Positions 29,619 through 37,076 of a DNA stretch of 64,000 bases are shown in pieces (position 1 is the stretch's first letter; the number at the start of each line of letters is the position of its first letter). The stretch is from Acinetobacter sp. Marseille-Q1618 (GTDB lineage Bacteria; Pseudomonadota; Gammaproteobacteria; Pseudomonadales; Moraxellaceae). The DNA is taken from NCBI RefSeq assembly GCF_902809855.1, contig NZ_CADDWJ010000002.1, positions 1,302,001 through 1,366,000 of the forward strand, read 5' to 3'. The notes under the pieces are model-generated. The model saw only the letters and a list, made by a program, of their open reading frames with translations, was not told where the DNA came from and did not search any database. The position numbers and the translations under genes were made by a program.

Positions 29619-30314
29619 CTAATTAACTTGCTTGTACTTAAGTGTTTTATTTAACCATAAAAAAAATGTTTTTAAATGTCCTGTAAAACTATTGGTTGCT
29701 AAAAATTGTACTTGAACATAGGGAATATTGTATTTTCGACAAAAAAACATACGATGATGCCCTTGATGTAATTTATCTTTTACACCTAAACCTCGGCAAA
29801 GCATGATCGCCATAGGATGGTTTTTATCATAACCATGTTCTTTAAATGACATATCAATATCATGGAAACGGCTTTGGCGCTGATCTTTGGGCACACCCCA
29901 TTTATTACGATCACTATAATTATAAGCAGTTTCTTCGGTTTTTAAATTGCGTTCTAAATGATTATTAATAATATCACTGAGTGCGATTTCATAACTTTGT
30001 GTTGAGTAATCTAAATATTTTTTACGGATAGGTTTTAGTAAAGCCAATAAACCTAAATGAGGTGCGCGTTGTGCAAACATAATGCGGGTAGGGAAATGCG
30101 TTAAACCTTGTTGTTGTGCTTTTAATAAAACATTACGGCCTTGAAATAGACAATCTGGAATTTTTTTAGATTCTTTTCCGATAAATAAAATGACATCTTC
30201 AGAGTGAGTTTGCTGCAAAAGCTTAGTTGTTAGGATAAGGTCAGAAGCATTGAGTTGAAGCAGTTCCTCAATCTTTATATGGTAATACTCAGAAGAAAAA
30301 CCAAGTTCGTTCAT
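29619..30314 (-). CDS. ParB/sulfiredoxin-like domain protein in the glycan locus
   Basis: A 231-residue protein I cannot assign to a glycosyltransferase family. Its C-terminal third reads FKEHGYDKNHPMAIM, then KLHQGHHRMFFCRKYNIPYVQVQF in two blocks, which is the pattern of a ParB N-terminal/sulfiredoxin-like domain, where GHHR binds a nucleotide phosphate. Such proteins occur in several surface-glycan loci with no known reaction. It is the first gene of the minus-strand block that continues into GT2 and GT32, so a role in the same glycan step is likely. The Ser/Thr-poor N-terminal half has no motif I know. Confidence 0.6.
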   Translation of the reverse strand: MNELGFSSEYYHIKIEELLQLNASDLILTTKLLQQTHSEDVILFIGKESKKIPDCLFQGRNVLLKAQQQGLTHFPTRIMFAQRAPHLGLLALLKPIRKKYLDYSTQSYEIALSDIINNHLERNLKTEETAYNYSDRNKWGVPKDQRQSRFHDIDMSFKEHGYDKNHPMAIMLCRGLGVKDKLHQGHHRMFFCRKYNIPYVQVQFLATNSFTGHLKTFFLWLNKTLKYKQVN

Positions 30315-30462
30315 ATTTTAGTTAATAGCATCAGTAAAAATGACCATGATAATCTTCTTGTAATAAAAAATCTATCAAGGGACAACAACAAGGAGTAACT
30401 ACTTAAAGTATTAATACAATATAATTAGACAACTTTTAGGTTCGTAGTATTGGGTTTTTGTG

Positions 30463-31236
30463 GTGAAGAAATATTTAATTAGCATTGAAAAAGAAGGCAG
30501 TCCCAGATTAGCTAATTTTTTCTCCCAATCTACTTTTGCAAGATATCAAAATGAATTTAAAAAATTTGGTGTTATTGGTGCGCAGTTACCTACAGCAGAC
30601 TATTTTAAACTAGCAGTTGCAGGACGTAAAAAAGCATTAAGTCCAGCAGAATTAGGCTGTACCTTATCTCATGTCAATGCTTTTAAAGATTTTTTAACCT
30701 CAGATGAACAGTATGCTTGTATTTTTGAAGATGATGCCATTTGTTTAAATGATATTGATTTAGATAGTTTAGAAGCACAAGTGATCGCTTTAAATTTAAA
30801 CGAATGCTTTTTTTTGAGTATGGGAGGCATTCAACTTAAAAGTAGCCGTCAAGTTAGAGGTACTTTATTAGAGCAAAGATTAAATGATAAAGAAGTATTA
30901 AAACTACACCCTGTTTATTTTGGACGTTTATTCTATACTTATGCTTATATTATTGATCGAAAAATGGCGGAATTACTGATACGTTATCATGAGATTCCAA
31001 AAGGTTGTGATCATTGGTCACAAATGCGTGACTATGATGAAACATGTCAATTTTATGCGACTTTTTTATTTGATCATCCTGAGTTGGGTGAAATCGCATC
31101 AGGACAAAGTTATATTGAGCAAGAAAGAAAGATGCTGAATAAAGAACAAGTTAATAAAAAATCGCTCATTAATCGATGGAAAATTTCGATTTTAAAACGC
31201 ATTTTTAAAATGATGTTGAGTCAATATCCAAAATAG
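30463..31236 (+). CDS. Glycosyltransferase family 25 protein, copy 1
   Basis: A 257-residue GT25 (LgtB/LPS galactosyl- or glucosyltransferase-like) enzyme. The N-terminus KKYLISIEKEGSPRL, the core LSPAELGCTLSH (about 63-74) and the DxD-like FEDDA (about 90-94) are diagnostic. No ATG is available; GTG 30463 is favoured because the second copy at 34360 begins at the same residue, and GTG 30460 is the other choice. It is divergent from the ParB-like gene. A close paralogue lies 3.1 kb downstream in the same locus, so both may act on successive or alternative core positions. Confidence 0.88.
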   Translation: MKKYLISIEKEGSPRLANFFSQSTFARYQNEFKKFGVIGAQLPTADYFKLAVAGRKKALSPAELGCTLSHVNAFKDFLTSDEQYACIFEDDAICLNDIDLDSLEAQVIALNLNECFFLSMGGIQLKSSRQVRGTLLEQRLNDKEVLKLHPVYFGRLFYTYAYIIDRKMAELLIRYHEIPKGCDHWSQMRDYDETCQFYATFLFDHPELGEIASGQSYIEQERKMLNKEQVNKKSLINRWKISILKRIFKMMLSQYPK

Positions 31237-31245
31237 GTGAATAAA

Positions 31246-32094
31246 ATGTCGATTACGATTGTCACAGGGTTTTTTGATATTGGTCGAGGGACATGGAGCG
31301 TAGAAAATGGGCATCCATGTTATTTACAGCGTTCCAATGAAAAATATTTTAAATATTTTGAAAATTTGGCACAGCTAGAAAATGCAATGGTGATATTTAC
31401 CAGTCAAGAGTATGTTGCGAAAATTAAAGCAATTCGAGCAAATAAGCCTACAACAATTATTGACTTAGATTTGAATGAAAAATTTAATTCTATTAAAAAG
31501 CAGATTGCTGATATTCAAAATTGTGAAAATTTCAAGGCGAAAATTGGCAAGGAGCAGTTAAAAAACCCTGAATATTGGTCACCTGAATATGTACTGGTAA
31601 CTAATTTAAAATCTTATTTTCTAAAAACAGCAATTAAAAGTGGTCATGTTAAAACCAACTTAGCGGCATGGATTGATTTTGGTTATTGTCGTAATTTAAA
31701 AACATTGGATAAAATACAGAAATGGGATTTTTCTTTTTCAGAAGAAAAAGTACATTTCTTTTCTATTAAAAAAACTTTTGAGCTTAATTCTGAAAATGTA
31801 AACCATGCCATTTTTAATAATGAAGCTTTTATTATTGGCGGAGTGATTGTTGCATCACCTGAAAAATGGCTAAATTTTTCAAAACTTGTTTATGATTGCC
31901 AAATACAAATGTTGAGCCAAAAGGTTGTGGATGATGATCAAGGGGTGTATTTACAAGCTTTGTTGAAACAACCTGATTTATTTGAAATACACTATTTAGG
32001 TGAAAATCAATGGTTTGATGTGTTTAAACTTTATGATGAAACAACGCATAACAGCTTAAAAAATCGTTTTAAAAAATTAATCGGTTATTTTTAA
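31246..32094 (+). CDS. WlaTC/HtrL (YibB) family glycosyltransferase
   Basis: A 282-residue protein of the HtrL/YibB family (PF09612). The opening SITIVTGFFDIGRGTW is the family hallmark, with WIDFGYCRN near residue 142 as the DxD-like site and NNEAFIIGGVI near 190. YibB lies in the E. coli LPS-core region, and WlaTC belongs to a Campylobacter glycan locus, in line with a role here in core assembly. AGGTGA at 31234-31239 supports ATG 31246; an upstream in-frame GTG is less likely. It follows the GT25 gene directly. Confidence 0.85.
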   Translation: MSITIVTGFFDIGRGTWSVENGHPCYLQRSNEKYFKYFENLAQLENAMVIFTSQEYVAKIKAIRANKPTTIIDLDLNEKFNSIKKQIADIQNCENFKAKIGKEQLKNPEYWSPEYVLVTNLKSYFLKTAIKSGHVKTNLAAWIDFGYCRNLKTLDKIQKWDFSFSEEKVHFFSIKKTFELNSENVNHAIFNNEAFIIGGVIVASPEKWLNFSKLVYDCQIQMLSQKVVDDDQGVYLQALLKQPDLFEIHYLGENQWFDVFKLYDETTHNSLKNRFKKLIGYF

Positions 32095-32137
32095 TATTAG
32101 ACAATGAACTAAGACACATCAAACCAATAGTGAAATT

Positions 32138-33086
32138 ATGCTACAAGTAGAAAATTTATTTGCCCAAGATGAAGAGCAAACAGTGCGTTTAAAGCGTTTG
32201 AAAAAGCAGCCATGGCGTACTTTTTATTCAACTTTTATACCAAAAGAAAAACGAAAATTAGAGCAACGTCAAGCCAATATTTTGCAAAAGAAGCATGTTG
32301 CAGAGCTTTGGAATATTTTTTTAAAGCAATACTTTAATGATGAATTAAGCTCTTTTCAGCTCGAAGCTAAAAAACACTTTAGTGATCAAAAAATTATCTG
32401 GCAATACTGGGGGCAAGGTCTAGATGCTGCAAAACAAAATCAAACAGTAAATTTATGTTTCAACTCAGTAGACCGCTTTAAAGGTGATTATCAAGTGATT
32501 CGGCTTGATGAAAATAGTGTCAAAGATTATTTAGATTTACCTGAGTTTGTGTGGGAAAAGAAAAATAATAAACAATTTAAACCCGCATTTTTTGCAGATT
32601 TAATTCGTTTAGCGTTGTTGGATGTCTATGGTGGTATCTGGATCGATGCGACAATTTTACTTACAGCACCGATAAATCCGATTATTTTACAACAAGATTT
32701 TTTTATGTTTCATAGAGTGGATGACGTTAAAAATAAAGAATTTTGGGAAAAGTTTAATTCGGATTATTTCGGTTGGAATAAAGAGCATTATGTGAATGTT
32801 CTAAATAGTTTTATTGTTGCAAAAAAACATAATACAATTGTTCATATTTGATGTTAGATGAACATGGAAATCAAAGATAGATTATTTATTTCCAAATATG
32901 TTATGATGATGACATTATCTCACGATGGATTTCTTTAAATAGATATAGTGCATATTAAAGTGTACAAGATCAAGAAATGATAATATAAAGTATGATGAAA
33001 TTTTAAATAAGATAATGATTCATAAACTAAACTATGTTAAAGAAATTATTCCAAATTCATTTTATGAGTATATGCTGTCTCAATAA
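32138..33086 (+). pseudogene. Capsular polysaccharide synthesis-type transferase (PF05704), degraded 3' end
   Basis: An open frame of 237 residues (32138-32851) matches the N-terminal two thirds of PF05704/GT32-like proteins: IIWQYWGQG near residue 88, FADLIRLALLDVYGGIWIDATI near 150-171 and FMFHR. It stops at a TGA where the family normally continues for some 70-90 residues. The missing part can still be read in shifted frames: WKSKIDYLF at about 32859-32885, YDDDIISR at 32902-32925, and IHKLNYVKEIIPNSFYEYMLSQ-stop at 33019-33086. So several indels have broken the gene. The remaining product keeps the catalytic core and might be partly folded, but activity is doubtful. Confidence 0.65.
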
Positions 33087-33305
33087 TTTATTATTATTTA
33101 TGTAAAATATGGGCGTTTGTTGATTTTATATAGTAATATTGTTTTATTATTGTTTGTTGAGTATATTTTTTAGATTTAAAATAGAATAGTAAATTTTATT
33201 AAATAATTTTTTAAAATATATAATATATTATGGTATAATGTAAGGGTTATAAATGTGTTTTTAATATTTTTTGAGTGGTAGATATTTAGTTAGTTTTAAA
33301 AAATT

Positions 33306-34280
33306 ATGGAAAATTTGCCTCTTGTTTCAATTATTACGCCATGTTTTAATAATCACTCGACGATTATTGAAACAATTGAGAGCGTAAAAAAGCAATCATA
33401 TTTATATATTGAACATATTATTATTGATGACGGATCATCTAGTCCAATCATTGAGACTATTAAAGATCATTTAACATTTGTTAATCTTATACAGCAAGAA
33501 AATATGGGAGTAGCAGCAGCAAGGAATAATGCTGTTAAATATGCGAAAGGAAATATTTTAGTTTTTTTAGATGCAGATGATCTTATTGACTTATATTATG
33601 TAGAAAAAGTTGTAAACACCTTTTTAAATCAAGATCATGTTTCTATGGTCGGATGTTATGTAAAAGAAATAGGGCGTTCTAAAACTAAAATAAAAATAAA
33701 ACCATTCAATTTAGAAAGCTTTTATTTTCATAACACCTTATTTCCTTCTATTGTAGCGATATCTAAGGATTTATTTGATCAGGTGCAAGGTTATAATGAA
33801 AATTTAAAAGTCTGTGAAGATTGGGATTTATATTTAAGGATTGCAAAGATAAATCCTAATGTTGTGATTATACCTGAGTACTTGTTTTATTATAGGAAAC
33901 ATAATGATTTATCTAGCTTAACTGATTTGATGAGCAAGGATAAAAGTATAGTACACCAAGCATATTATCAGCTATATACAGAGAATCATCATTTCTATGA
34001 CCAAATTTTAGTTTCCCCATTAAATGTGGCTTATTTAAAACTAAAGATGGATAAGCGTGTAAAGAAAATTTTTAAAATAATTAAGATATTATTGGTTACT
34101 ATTATATTATGTGTAGTGTTTACTTTAAAAGCATCTTATGCTACTCATTTAGTTTTCATTGCAAATATTTGTGGGATTATTTTAATTTCAATTTTATTTT
34201 TCTTAGTATTCTGTGCTGAAAAGAAGTTGAAGAAATTTGATTTTGATAAAATACCTAAAATTCATACGGATAAGAAATAG
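33306..34280 (+). CDS. Glycosyltransferase family 2 protein with C-terminal membrane helices
   Basis: A 324-residue GT2 enzyme: VSIITPCFNNHSTI at the start, DDGSSSP, the DxD in FLDADDLID (about 91-99), and CEDWDLYLRIA (about 175) as the acceptor loop. Unlike the other GT2 it ends with two membrane helices (about 255-275 and 280-302), so it is inner-membrane bound. The gene and the 200 bases before it are much more AT-rich than the flanks, with many TTA and ATA codons, which suggests recent transfer. It sits directly after the degraded transferase. Confidence 0.88.
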   Translation: MENLPLVSIITPCFNNHSTIIETIESVKKQSYLYIEHIIIDDGSSSPIIETIKDHLTFVNLIQQENMGVAAARNNAVKYAKGNILVFLDADDLIDLYYVEKVVNTFLNQDHVSMVGCYVKEIGRSKTKIKIKPFNLESFYFHNTLFPSIVAISKDLFDQVQGYNENLKVCEDWDLYLRIAKINPNVVIIPEYLFYYRKHNDLSSLTDLMSKDKSIVHQAYYQLYTENHHFYDQILVSPLNVAYLKLKMDKRVKKIFKIIKILLVTIILCVVFTLKASYATHLVFIANICGIILISILFFLVFCAEKKLKKFDFDKIPKIHTDKK

Positions 34281-34359
34281 AGTTTTTGTTCAATATCAAT
34301 TATACCTAACATCAGATAAAATTGTTTCGGTTTCATGATTTAAAACATTGGATAAAATT

Positions 34360-35133
34360 TTGAAAAAATATCTCATTAGTATTGAAAATGCTGAAAGTCC
34401 ACGCTTAAAATCTTTTTTTTCGCAGGAAGCTTTTAAACGATATCAGCATGATTTTCAAAAAATTGGGGTGATTGGTGCGAGTATACCTACTGTAGAATAT
34501 TTTAAACTTGCAGTTGCATCAAAGCAAAGAGCATTAAGCCCAGCAGAGCTTGGCTGTACCTTATCTCATATAGCTGCTTTAACGGATTTTCTAGCATCCG
34601 ATGAGAAATATGCTTGTATTTTTGAAGATGATGCAAGATGCATCTCCGATTTGGATTTAGATGTATTACAGGAAAAAGTTGAGCAATTAGGTTTAAATGA
34701 GAAGTTCTTTCTAAGCCTTGGTGGTATTCAATTACATGTGAATCGACATGTGAGAGGGCAATTTTTGCCACAGACTCTGATGGAGAAAAAGGTTTTAAAA
34801 GTAAATTTACTTTATATTCGCCGTTTTTCTTATGCCTATGCTTATATTATAGATCGTAAAATGGCACAAACTTTTGTTGATTATCACCGATTACCAAAAG
34901 TTTATGACCATTGGGGAGAGTTATATGATCAAGATAAACAGTTAAACTTTTATGCAACACATTTATTTGATCATCCTGAATTAGTGGAATGTGCCGCAGG
35001 GCAGAGCTATTTAGAACTAGAGCGACAAAGTTTACAAGCAAAGAAAATTAAAAAGAAGTCTTTTTTTGAGCGTTTAAAAATATCATTAATTAAAAGATTA
35101 TATAAATTTACTTTAAAAAAATATTATTCTTAA
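34360..35133 (+). CDS. Glycosyltransferase family 25 protein, copy 2
   Basis: A 257-residue GT25 enzyme with no gap-forming differences over most of its length from the copy at 30463: the same KKYLISIE start, LSPAELGCTLSH, CIFEDDA, AYIIDRKMA and FDHPEL blocks, and more than half of the positions identical by eye. The start is TTG 34360, which matches the copy-1 start and has GGAT six bases before it; an upstream in-frame TTG at 34348 overlaps that site. The two copies probably arose by duplication within the locus and may now add different residues. Confidence 0.87.
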   Translation: MKKYLISIENAESPRLKSFFSQEAFKRYQHDFQKIGVIGASIPTVEYFKLAVASKQRALSPAELGCTLSHIAALTDFLASDEKYACIFEDDARCISDLDLDVLQEKVEQLGLNEKFFLSLGGIQLHVNRHVRGQFLPQTLMEKKVLKVNLLYIRRFSYAYAYIIDRKMAQTFVDYHRLPKVYDHWGELYDQDKQLNFYATHLFDHPELVECAAGQSYLELERQSLQAKKIKKKSFFERLKISLIKRLYKFTLKKYYS

Positions 35134-35135
35134 TC

Positions 35136-35171
35136 ATCAAAAATACTCCCCCTATTTTTGATTTGGGGGAG
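35136..35171. terminator. Overlapping hairpins between GT25 and the ligase-like gene
   Basis: A perfect 10-bp stem (35136-35145 with 35153-35162) encloses the loop CTCCCCC. That same loop sequence can instead pair with GGGGGAG at 35165-35171. The two folds overlap. The element lies between convergent genes and probably ends both transcripts, though it has no classical U-run outside the stem. Confidence 0.6.
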
Positions 35172-35177
35172 CATGCT

Positions 35178-36455
35178 CTATTTATATATTTTTTGTTGAA
35201 TATGATGTTTTTCTAATTGAATAAAACTCATAAATGTTGCAACAATTAAAAAATACATATAAGTTGTATTGAGAAAAAATAAATAATATTCGGTAAGACC
35301 ACACACTGCAAAGTAAAATACAAATGCTGCCCCAGAAAGTGATAATAATTTTAATTTTTCATTTGATTGGCTGTAATTTTTTACAAAATAAATAAAAGGT
35401 AAAAGTAGAGTAATTAATAAACCAAATATACCGAATAGACCATTGGCTGCTAATTCATTAAAATAGATACTATGTTGATGCTGAAAACATTGGGGAATTT
35501 TGCCTTGAGCTTGTAATTCACAGTTATTTTTTTCTATACCATAAAGGCTGACACCTAAAATAGGTTGCTTTTTAAATAACTCTATTGAGTTCTCCCAAAG
35601 GAGTAATCGAATACCTGTGCTATTTTGGTAGTCACTTTCTTGGATATTTGTTGAATCTTGATGAAATGCATTCATTCTATTTTTTAAGGGAGAGTTAGGC
35701 AATGCAATATTGGTCGTAATAAATATAAATGTTGCAGCAAGAAAAAATAGGCACTTTTTACTTTGTTTTTTGAAATAAACTACTGTAATGAGAAAATAAA
35801 TAAAAGGGAGTGCTAACCATGCTCCGCGAGTACCTTGTAATATTAAGCTGAACATAGTGATTAAACTTATTATTAAAAGGGTATAAGATTTTTTGCTTTG
35901 ATCATAGAATGCATAAAATAATGCTAAGATAGTCAGTGATATTAACCCAATGTTATAGGTGATGATGGGGTTAAAATAACTTGATAGTTGACCTCGGTTA
36001 AAATCAAATATAAAGTTGAAATATGTGACATAAATTCCAGTAAATAGAATAGCAATATATAAGGTTGTATAAAATATTTTAGGTGTAAACTTATAAACAT
36101 AGAAAATTGTAGGTAATGTTAAAAAGGCTAAAAAGTAGAAGTATTGATCAATTAAACGTTTATAGGTTTTTAAATAGCCTTTACTCGGTAAGTCATCTAA
36201 GCGATCAAATAAATAATAACTTAATGTACAGGTAAAAATGCTAATACAACAAAATATTGTCAGTGTTAAACTGGGTTTTATTGAAGTCATATTTTTTTTT
36301 AGTGTATAAAAATAAGCAAATACAAAAGCAAGAGAAATATACCAGAGTCGAAATTTTTCATTTAAAATATAATAAAAGAAAAAAACGAGAAATAATATCG
36401 AAATCAATACTGTGACATGTCTGGGATGAAGGTCGCTCTGTATAAGTTTAAACAT
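35178..36455 (-). CDS. O-antigen ligase (WaaL/Wzy_C)-like membrane protein
   Basis: A 425-residue polytopic protein with 11-12 hydrophobic segments. The large periplasmic loop between about residues 260 and 335 ends in QHQHSIYFNELAANGLFG, whose His region is shared by WaaL and PglL-type ligases, and QGTRGAWLALP (about residues 207-217) is the other conserved block. Such enzymes move glycans from undecaprenyl carriers to lipid A-core or protein. Since Acinetobacter makes lipooligosaccharide without O-antigen, the substrate is uncertain. It is the last gene of the locus before aspS and converges with GT25 copy 2. Confidence 0.82.
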   Translation of the reverse strand: MFKLIQSDLHPRHVTVLISILFLVFFFYYILNEKFRLWYISLAFVFAYFYTLKKNMTSIKPSLTLTIFCCISIFTCTLSYYLFDRLDDLPSKGYLKTYKRLIDQYFYFLAFLTLPTIFYVYKFTPKIFYTTLYIAILFTGIYVTYFNFIFDFNRGQLSSYFNPIITYNIGLISLTILALFYAFYDQSKKSYTLLIISLITMFSLILQGTRGAWLALPFIYFLITVVYFKKQSKKCLFFLAATFIFITTNIALPNSPLKNRMNAFHQDSTNIQESDYQNSTGIRLLLWENSIELFKKQPILGVSLYGIEKNNCELQAQGKIPQCFQHQHSIYFNELAANGLFGIFGLLITLLLPFIYFVKNYSQSNEKLKLLSLSGAAFVFYFAVCGLTEYYLFFLNTTYMYFLIVATFMSFIQLEKHHIQQKIYK

Positions 36456-36618
36456 AGTATATCTTGTTAATAGCAGTTTGTGACAATAGATGAAAATTAA
36501 TCAAGCTATTTTAAAGTGAATATTGTATTAAATATAGTAGTATGATTTTTGTATCAAAAATAGCTAGCATTTAGGTTTTTTAAATGAATACAGTTTTGAA
36601 TAAATATATTGTTTAAAA

Positions 36619-36650
36619 TAAAATAGGCATTCAATAAATGCCCATTTAGA
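36619..36650 (-). terminator. Possible terminator in the 36456-36701 gap
   Basis: Stem GGCATT (36626-36631) with AATGCC (36637-36642) is followed on the minus strand by TATTTTATTTT. It could end the transcript of the small membrane protein gene. The rest of this 246-base AT-rich gap shows no gene; it should carry the promoter of the ligase-like gene. Confidence 0.45.
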
Positions 36651-36701
36651 ACTAAACTTTATTTTAATCAATAAAGTTGCTATTTATTTATCGTGGTTAA
36701 A

Positions 36702-36917
36702 TTAACGATCCGCATTACCTTTAATAACCAAGTAAATTAAAGAAGCCATAATCAGAAAACCACCACCAAAACAACTCAAACAGAATAATAAAATACGTTC
36801 TGATTTATCTAAGTCAAAAAGTTGATGATTTAAAATATATAAGACAAAACCCCATTGAATGAGTGCAAAAGCAATAAGAACAATCGTATGACGACGAACA
36901 TCAGGACGCATAGCCAT
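36702..36917 (-). CDS. Small two-helix membrane protein
   Basis: A 71-residue hypothetical protein. After a basic N-terminus (MRPDVRRH) it has two membrane helices, about residues 11-29 and 42-64, and a short C-terminal tail. I do not recognise a family. The start is taken at ATG 36917 because AGGT lies before it; an upstream in-frame ATG at 36956 would add 13 residues. It lies between the glycan locus and aspS on the minus strand, 120 bases from aspS, and has its own possible terminator. Confidence 0.65.
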   Translation of the reverse strand: MAMRPDVRRHTIVLIAFALIQWGFVLYILNHQLFDLDKSERILLFCLSCFGGGFLIMASLIYLVIKGNADR

Positions 36918-37029
36918 GGGGAAATACCTATGAAAAGAACCAAGATAGTATGCCATCTTTGAGAGCTAATCTCAATTTAATCCCAAATTTGATGATTTGG
37001 GGATTATTAAGTAGTTTATTTTATTGGAT

Positions 37030-37056
37030 ATAAAAAACCCTGCAAGTGCAGGGTTC
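37030..37056 (-). terminator. Terminator of aspS
   Basis: Stem AACCCTGCA (37036-37044) with TGCAGGGTT (37047-37055) is followed on the minus strand by a T-run. It lies 21 bases after the aspS stop. Confidence 0.9.
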
Positions 37057-37076
37057 TAAACATCATCATCTAAAGA

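Larger units (their letters stand above)
26109..36455. other. Lipooligosaccharide outer-core (OCL-type) glycan locus
   Basis: Eleven genes between ilvE and aspS make up this locus: at least seven glycosyltransferase-type genes, one deacetylase, one ParB-like protein, one degraded transferase and one O-antigen-ligase-like protein. In Acinetobacter the variable outer-core locus lies between ilvE and aspS and begins with a GtrOC1 (ELM1 family) and Pda1 pair, as seen here. The genes lie in blocks on both strands and differ in base composition, with 33100-34300 the most AT-rich. No sugar-nucleotide synthesis genes, flippase or full polymerase set is present, which fits core and not capsule synthesis. 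Confidence 0.85.
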
